Assembly: GCA_011192085.1 (NCBI GenBank)
Contig: DUEQ01000257.1
Span: 1 to 6,178, forward strand
Length of the DNA: 6,178 nt
From: Caldilineae bacterium
GTDB taxonomy: Bacteria > Chloroflexota > Anaerolineae > J102
Reading direction: 5' to 3'
The translations under genes and the position numbers were made by a program. Of this stretch, positions 1-3,497 are shown piece by piece (within the stretch, counting starts at the first letter, position 1; the number at the start of each line of letters is the position of its first letter). The notes under the pieces were generated by a model that was not told the DNA's origin, searched no databases, and saw only the letters and a program-made list of their open reading frames with translations.

Positions 1-24
1 CAACAGCAATTGGATGGATGTCAT
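1..24 (-). CDS. Start of an unidentified gene, cut by the left edge
   Basis: An ATG at 24-22 overlaps the TGA stop of the glycosyltransferase gene (23-21) in an ATGA arrangement, and the frame stays open to the window edge. The eight visible codons read MTSIQLLL, a hydrophobic beginning that would fit a membrane protein. The same 4-base overlap occurs at the two preceding junctions, which is the main reason to believe this start. Small membrane proteins of the DUF2304 family often sit beside family 2 glycosyltransferases and begin in a similar way. That identity is a guess from context, since eight residues cannot establish a family. Confidence 0.55.
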
Positions 25-809
25 GCCTCGGACCGAGAATCGCTGCGCTCGGGCCTCGAGTCATAGAGGCCGCGACGATCATTCAGGCGAATGGTGATGA
101 CATCCCAGAACATGTTCCAGGTGTCTTTCAGAGGATCGACGCGGCTGTCCTCGTCGAAATACCAGTTGATGGGCACCTCGACGATGGTTTTGCCCTGTTT
201 GCGGGCGATGTAAAGGGCTTCCACATCAAAAGTCCAGCCCATGATGGTCTGATAAGGAAAGACATCGAGGGCCGCGTCTCGCTTGAACATCTTGAACCCG
301 GCCTGGGTGTCGCTGAATCCAGGCACAGCCAGGGCTCGCACGATGAAGTTGAAGATGCGCCCCATGAAATGACGATAGGCGGGTTCGTTGAAGCGCTGAG
401 CTCCGGGCGCTTCGCGACTGCCAATGGCGATGTCGTAGCCGTTGAGCTGGGGCGGCAGGAATTTCTCCACCTCGGCGATGGGCATGGAGAGGTCGGAATC
501 ACACATAAACAGATAGTCGCCCCGACCTTCGTAAATGCCCTTGCGCACCGCTGCGCCCTTGCCCTTTTCGCTGTGGACAACGCGGATGTTGGGATGCTCG
601 CGGGCGTAGGCCTCCGCGATCTCAGTCGTGCGATCGCGGCTGCCGTTTTCGACGATGATCACCTCGACCAGATAGGGCGTGGTTTCCATCCACGCCACGA
701 TCTGATCGAGGGAAGCGGGCAGGCGCTGTTCCTCGTTGTACGCGGGGATGATGATGCTGAGCAACGGTTTTGGAGATGGGGTGGAGGTGGACGTGTGTTC
801 TTCAGTCAT
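21..809 (-). CDS. Family 2 glycosyltransferase, dolichyl-phosphate glucosyltransferase-like
   Basis: A 262-residue cytoplasmic-type GT-A glycosyltransferase, expected to move a sugar from a nucleotide-sugar to a polyprenyl (dolichyl or undecaprenyl) phosphate at the membrane face. Visible motifs are IIIPAYNEEQRLP at residues 19-31, VENGSRDRT at about 53-61, the metal-binding DSD at 104-106, DTQAGFKMF at 168-176, GWTFDVEAL at 191-199 and EVPINW at 211-216. This order matches the ALG5/DPG-synthase branch. No C-terminal membrane helices follow, unlike GtrB-type enzymes, so membrane association would need a partner or a peripheral contact. The start at 809 overlaps the DUF92 stop (ATGA) and comes shortly before the catalytic domain. 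A longer in-frame reading to 932 would add an arginine-rich stretch that looks like translation of the neighbouring gene. The C-terminal tail (about 250-262) is polar and repetitive. Sugar and lipid acceptor are unknown. Confidence 0.93.
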   Translation of the reverse strand: MTEEHTSTSTPSPKPLLSIIIPAYNEEQRLPASLDQIVAWMETTPYLVEVIIVENGSRDRTTEIAEAYAREHPNIRVVHSEKGKGAAVRKGIYEGRGDYLFMCDSDLSMPIAEVEKFLPPQLNGYDIAIGSREAPGAQRFNEPAYRHFMGRIFNFIVRALAVPGFSDTQAGFKMFKRDAALDVFPYQTIMGWTFDVEALYIARKQGKTIVEVPINWYFDEDSRVDPLKDTWNMFWDVITIRLNDRRGLYDSRPERSDSRSEA

Positions 810-1720
810 GAAACCAGGAAAGGAAGGGAAAGCAGGATGGCGGCGAGGGCGCCGAGGCTGGCGGCCAGCACGTTGATCATGTCGTTGTTCATCCAGGCCA
901 GGCCGCGTAAGGGCCTTGTGGTCGCACCGCAATCATGCACGTTTTTCTCAGTGAGCGTTTGACAACGCTCGCAATAATACAACCGTTGCGCGGTCGCGCC
1001 CAAAAATGAATCGAAAAGTGATGCAAGGAAGCCAGCCGCGGGCAGGGTGATGAGCAGAAAGGCGTCTTGCAGAAAGCATACGCCTGTGGTGAGGAGCGAT
1101 GCAGCCTGGATGGTGAGGAATGTGGTCAGGCCGATGAACAACCCGCCCAACAGACTACCAACCAGGCCCAAAGGGGTGACTCCTCCCGACACGCCCGGCA
1201 GCGTCGGCTCGCCTGTGGTGATGAGCCGCGGGCGTTGCGTGGAGAGCAAGCCCAACTCGGTGGCCCAGGTGTCGGCCGTGGCCGCGGCCAGGGAGCCAAA
1301 GTAGGCCAGGGCCAGGTAAGGATACTTGGGGGAATCATGGCCGACGACGCCTACGGCCAGGGCCATGAGCAGGGCCGCTCCGCCATTGGCCAGAGTTTGA
1401 GCCAGGTCCCGCGGCCCGCCTTTCTCCAGGTATGGATTCCGGGCCTTGCGGCTGCGTCCCAGGCGGCTGAGCAGGCTGCTGGACACAAAAAATGCAACCA
1501 GAATGACAGCCCAGGTGGGACCGCCGAACCCAAACACAAAACCGCCGATCACCGTCGCTCCCACCGCGCCGCTGGCGCTCAACGCCTCCCACTTCCACCC
1601 GATCAGGGCGATGAGCCCAGCCAGGAGGAAGCCTAGAGGCAGGGTGAGGGCAGCGGGAGTCATGGAAGCGTATGCGCGTATGGGTGTGGCGGCGCGTCGG
1701 TCTTCAACCTCCAGCCTCAT
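806..1720 (-). CDS. DUF92 family integral membrane protein (VTE6/phytyl-phosphate kinase-related)
   Basis: A 304-residue polytopic membrane protein of the DUF92 (TIGR00297) family. Hydrophobic segments fall near residues 25-42, 50-66, 70-86, 113-127, 135-150, 183-215, 220-240 and 282-303. Family landmarks are RDLAQTLANGGAAL at about 104-117, the polar AATADTWATELG at 146-157, PGVSGGVTPLG at 175-185, DSFLGATAQ at 237-245, a Cys/His cluster (C250, C253, H262, C264) and WMNND at 276-280. Plant VTE6, a member of this family, is a phytyl-phosphate kinase; bacterial members are mostly uncharacterised, so a prenyl-phosphate kinase role here is inference. The start at 1720 overlaps the upstream stop by ATGA. 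An alternative ATG at 1663 would give 285 residues beginning MTPAALTLPLG and may be closer to the usual N-terminus, but it would leave a 53-base gap. Neither start has a clear ribosome binding site. Family call is firm, start less so. Confidence 0.9.
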   Translation of the reverse strand: MRLEVEDRRAATPIRAYASMTPAALTLPLGFLLAGLIALIGWKWEALSASGAVGATVIGGFVFGFGGPTWAVILVAFFVSSSLLSRLGRSRKARNPYLEKGGPRDLAQTLANGGAALLMALAVGVVGHDSPKYPYLALAYFGSLAAATADTWATELGLLSTQRPRLITTGEPTLPGVSGGVTPLGLVGSLLGGLFIGLTTFLTIQAASLLTTGVCFLQDAFLLITLPAAGFLASLFDSFLGATAQRLYYCERCQTLTEKNVHDCGATTRPLRGLAWMNNDMINVLAASLGALAAILLSLPFLVS

Positions 1721-2604
1721 CCCGCCGCCAGGGCGATGATGCGGATGGCGATGAAGAGGCCCATGACCTGGATGACCACGGACGCGCTCCACAGGAGATA
1801 AGCGAGGAAGCGTCGGTAGAGGTAAAGGGCGTAGCCGATAGCCGCGTTGAGAAAGCCGATGAGCAAGGCCACGCCCGGAATCAAGAAGATGGCGCGGCGA
1901 GGGCTGAGCCAATCGGGATGGCCATCCACACCGAAATGGAGGGCGATGGTGGCGGGCAATTGAGGATAATGCCATGCCGCATAGGCCAGGAGGATCAGGC
2001 CCAGCAAAAGCCCGCCCAAGAGCAAGCCCTGAGCCCAACGATCCCGCAAAAGCCAATGCTGCCGCCAATGAGCGAGATAGATGACCGGCTTCAGTTTGCG
2101 GGCCGGGCCGAAATCGCGGCGCTGCTCATAGGCGAGGATAAAGCCGTCAGGGTCCGCAGGAGAGATGAGGTAGGTCGCTTCCTGGGTGACGATGGCCAGG
2201 CTGTGGGCGGCCGGCTGGGTGGCATAGGCCAGAAGATGCTCCTCGCCGCGGGCCTGCACCCAAGGCAGAGGCCAATGACGCCAATGCGGGGCCAGTTCCA
2301 ACCGCGCTGCGCGCTCCACGCGTTGGATCCGGTCCAGCGGCACGACCACCTCTTCGCCATTCCAGAGGATGTGGATGGCGTCGCGCTGGACCCAATAATC
2401 CAGGCTGTGGAGAGACCACAGACGGTAGATGAGCAGCGCGCTCATCCCAACCAGGAGCAGGAGAATCCCGCCCAAGATGACCGCGCCCGGCCCCACAGGC
2501 CGCGCGAGCAGGGCGCGTAGGGTGAGAAGGGTCAACGCGAGGAGGGCCAGCGCCAGCAGGCCGGCCCAGATTCGGTCGCGGGGGTAAAGGGGACGGAAGG
2601 ACAC
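1717..2604 (-). CDS. Membrane protein with bacterial PH-like and DUF1648 domains
   Basis: A 295-residue protein with about five membrane helices (roughly 12-33, 40-62, 192-210, 238-260, 268-292). Between helices 2 and 3 lies a soluble segment, about 68-170, that reads like a bacterial pleckstrin-homology domain: a strand DAIHILWNGEEVVVPLDRIQRV, then SLAIVTQEATYLISPADPDGFI. The C-terminal half carries a DUF1648 signature, LPATIALHFGVDGHPDWLSPR at about 216-236, followed by two helices. The start is a GTG at 2604, the first possible common start after surE; the next Met (54) would delete the first helix. It lies 12 bp after surE and in the same frame, separated by TGA and four codons. The end overlaps the DUF92 start by ATGA. 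The family's biochemical role is not known. Membrane sensing or scaffolding is a possibility, not something the sequence shows. Confidence 0.85.
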   Translation of the reverse strand: MSFRPLYPRDRIWAGLLALALLALTLLTLRALLARPVGPGAVILGGILLLLVGMSALLIYRLWSLHSLDYWVQRDAIHILWNGEEVVVPLDRIQRVERAARLELAPHWRHWPLPWVQARGEEHLLAYATQPAAHSLAIVTQEATYLISPADPDGFILAYEQRRDFGPARKLKPVIYLAHWRQHWLLRDRWAQGLLLGGLLLGLILLAYAAWHYPQLPATIALHFGVDGHPDWLSPRRAIFLIPGVALLIGFLNAAIGYALYLYRRFLAYLLWSASVVIQVMGLFIAIRIIALAAG

Positions 2605-2623
2605 GGGAGTCAGTAATCAGTCA
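2605..2623 (-). repeat. Heptad repeat element at the surE / PH-DUF1648 junction
   Basis: Read on the minus strand this is TGACTGATTACTGACTCCC, which contains two tandem heptads, ACTGATT (2621-2615) and ACTGACT (2614-2608), followed by CCC and then the GTG start at 2604. The surE stop codon (2619-2617) lies inside the first heptad. The same final unit plus a pyrimidine-CC trailer sits directly before the surE start at 3381. The arrangement is seen directly; any role is unknown. Confidence 0.75.
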
Positions 2624-3381
2624 CCCTCGAACCAGCGGCGGAGGGTGTCGAGGAAGGCGTCGTGGGTCATGTCGAGGCTGAGGGGGGTGATGGAGACGTT
2701 GCCATGGGCCAGGGCGTAGACGTCGGTTCCAGGCTCCAGCACGCTGGAGGGGGGCCCGCCGCCGATCCAATAATAGGGACGCCCGCCTGGATCGCGACGC
2801 ACCACGAGTTCATCGTGATATCGACGCTGGCCCAACCGAGTGACTTGAAAGCCCTGAAGCGCTTCCCAAGGCAGGTTGGGGATGTTGACGTTGAGCAGGG
2901 TTCCTCTGGGTATGCCGCCGTTGGCGAGCATCTGGCGGGCGATGATGACCGCGGCCCGAGCCGCCGTCTCCCAATAGCGGGGATCGCCCTCTTCCTGGGA
3001 GATAGCCATCGAGGGGATGCCGAAAATAGCGCCCTCCATGGCTGCGGCCACGGTGCCCGAATAGGTGATGTCGTCACCCAGGTTGGGGCGGGTGTTGACT
3101 CCGGAGACCACCAGATCGATGGGTTGCTCGATAACGCCCATGAGGGCCAGGGCCACGCTGTCGGAAGGGCCGCCATCGGTGGTCAGGGCCTGACTGCCGT
3201 CCTCCAGGGTGACGGGCCAAACGCGCAGGGGTTTGTGCAGGGTTTTGTTATGGCCCGTCACCGACCAGTTGCGGTCGGGCGCAAGGATGCTGACCTGGCC
3301 GATCTGGCGCAGCGCCTGGGCCAGGGCCAGGAGGCCGGGCGAGTGAACGCCGTCGTCATTGGTGATGAGTACGTGGGGCAT
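2617..3381 (-). CDS. surE: 5'/3'-nucleotidase SurE
   Basis: A 254-residue metal-dependent nucleoside monophosphate phosphatase (survival protein SurE family), expected to be cytoplasmic and oligomeric. Visible motifs are ITNDDGVHSPG at residues 6-16, SVTGHNKTL at 40-48, DGGPSDSVALAL at 69-80, DLVVSGVNTRPNLGDDITYSGTVAAAMEG across 89-117, LLNVNIPNL at 162-170 and NVSITPLSLD at 228-237. D9, D10, S40 and N96 align with the metal ligands of characterised SurE proteins. The 69-76 segment reads GGPSDSV where most homologues have GTPADCV, a mild departure. The ATG at 3381 gives the canonical N-terminus MPHVLITNDDG. A TTG-initiated extension to 3447 would only translate the upstream heptad repeats. 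There is no Shine-Dalgarno sequence at this start. It lies 108 bp after the penicillin-binding protein gene and 12 bp before the PH/DUF1648 gene. Length is normal for the family. Confidence 0.97.
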   Translation of the reverse strand: MPHVLITNDDGVHSPGLLALAQALRQIGQVSILAPDRNWSVTGHNKTLHKPLRVWPVTLEDGSQALTTDGGPSDSVALALMGVIEQPIDLVVSGVNTRPNLGDDITYSGTVAAAMEGAIFGIPSMAISQEEGDPRYWETAARAAVIIARQMLANGGIPRGTLLNVNIPNLPWEALQGFQVTRLGQRRYHDELVVRRDPGGRPYYWIGGGPPSSVLEPGTDVYALAHGNVSITPLSLDMTHDAFLDTLRRWFEGD

Positions 3382-3412
3382 GGAAGTCAGTAAGCAGTAA
3401 GCAGGGAGCAGG
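3382..3412 (-). repeat. Tandem heptad array directly upstream of surE
   Basis: On the minus strand four 7-base units follow one another: CCTGCTC (3412-3406), CCTGCTT (3405-3399), ACTGCTT (3398-3392) and ACTGACT (3391-3385), then TCC and the surE ATG. The last unit and trailer nearly match those before the GTG at 2604. Such heptads (TTACTGA type) are, from memory, frequent between genes in some Chloroflexota and cyanobacteria and give spurious N-termini rich in LLITDY or LLTAY when translated. The array fills the place where a ribosome binding site would be expected. Function is unknown. Confidence 0.8.
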
Positions 3413-3458
3413 CAGACTGAACGACAGCGCGTCGATACGGATGACAAGGGGATGAACC

Positions 3459-3479
3459 ATAGCGGTCATGCGTCGCTAT
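3459..3479 (-). terminator. Weak hairpin downstream of the penicillin-binding protein gene
   Basis: ATAGCG at 3459-3464 pairs with CGCTAT at 3474-3479 around a 9-base loop, beginning 10 bases after the penicillin-binding protein stop. On the minus strand the sequence that follows (GGTTCATCCCCTT) has no run of T. It is therefore a poor intrinsic terminator and may be chance, or it may cause partial attenuation between the upstream gene and surE. Confidence 0.25.
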
Positions 3480-3481
3480 CG

Positions 3482-3497
3482 TTCACCGACTACTGAG
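3482..3497 (+). repeat. Degenerate heptad copy in opposite orientation at the penicillin-binding protein stop
   Basis: The plus strand reads TCACCGACTACTGAGA here, which resembles TCACTGATTACTGACT with a few changes, mostly transitions. It is the opposite orientation to the copies at 2605-2623 and 3382-3412. The TAG stop of the penicillin-binding protein gene (3492-3490) lies inside it. With the array at 3382-3412 it brackets the intergenic gap as an imperfect inverted pair. The match is weak and could be coincidence. Confidence 0.35.

Noticed and set aside
810..932. N-terminal extension of the glycosyltransferase to 932
   Set aside because: The extra 41 residues are Arg/Pro-rich and read out of frame through the end of the DUF92 gene; the ATGA-coupled ATG at 809 is a better start.
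18..962. Long plus-strand open frame opposite the glycosyltransferase
   Set aside because: It lies antisense to a gene with clear catalytic motifs, has no recognisable domain, and is the kind of frame that high GC third positions create.
1721..2068. N-terminal extension of the DUF92 protein to 2068
   Set aside because: It would overlap the PH/DUF1648 gene by hundreds of bases and the added residues are Arg/Pro/His-rich with no membrane or domain character.
1672..2520. Plus-strand open frame of about 280 codons opposite the PH/DUF1648 gene
   Set aside because: The product is low-complexity and Gln/Arg/Pro-rich with no family motif, while the minus strand encodes a coherent membrane protein.
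2662..3393. Plus-strand open frame opposite surE
   Set aside because: It mirrors surE almost exactly and has no motifs of its own; SurE's conserved residues settle the strand.
3382..3447. N-terminal extension of SurE from a TTG at 3447
   Set aside because: The added residues (including LLPAYCLLTS) are translated heptad repeats; the canonical SurE N-terminus begins at the ATG at 3381.
3382..3489. Sigma-70-like promoter for surE
   Set aside because: TTGTCA at 3448-3443 on the minus strand resembles a -35 box, but nothing like TATAAT lies 16-18 bases downstream; other pairs are weaker still.
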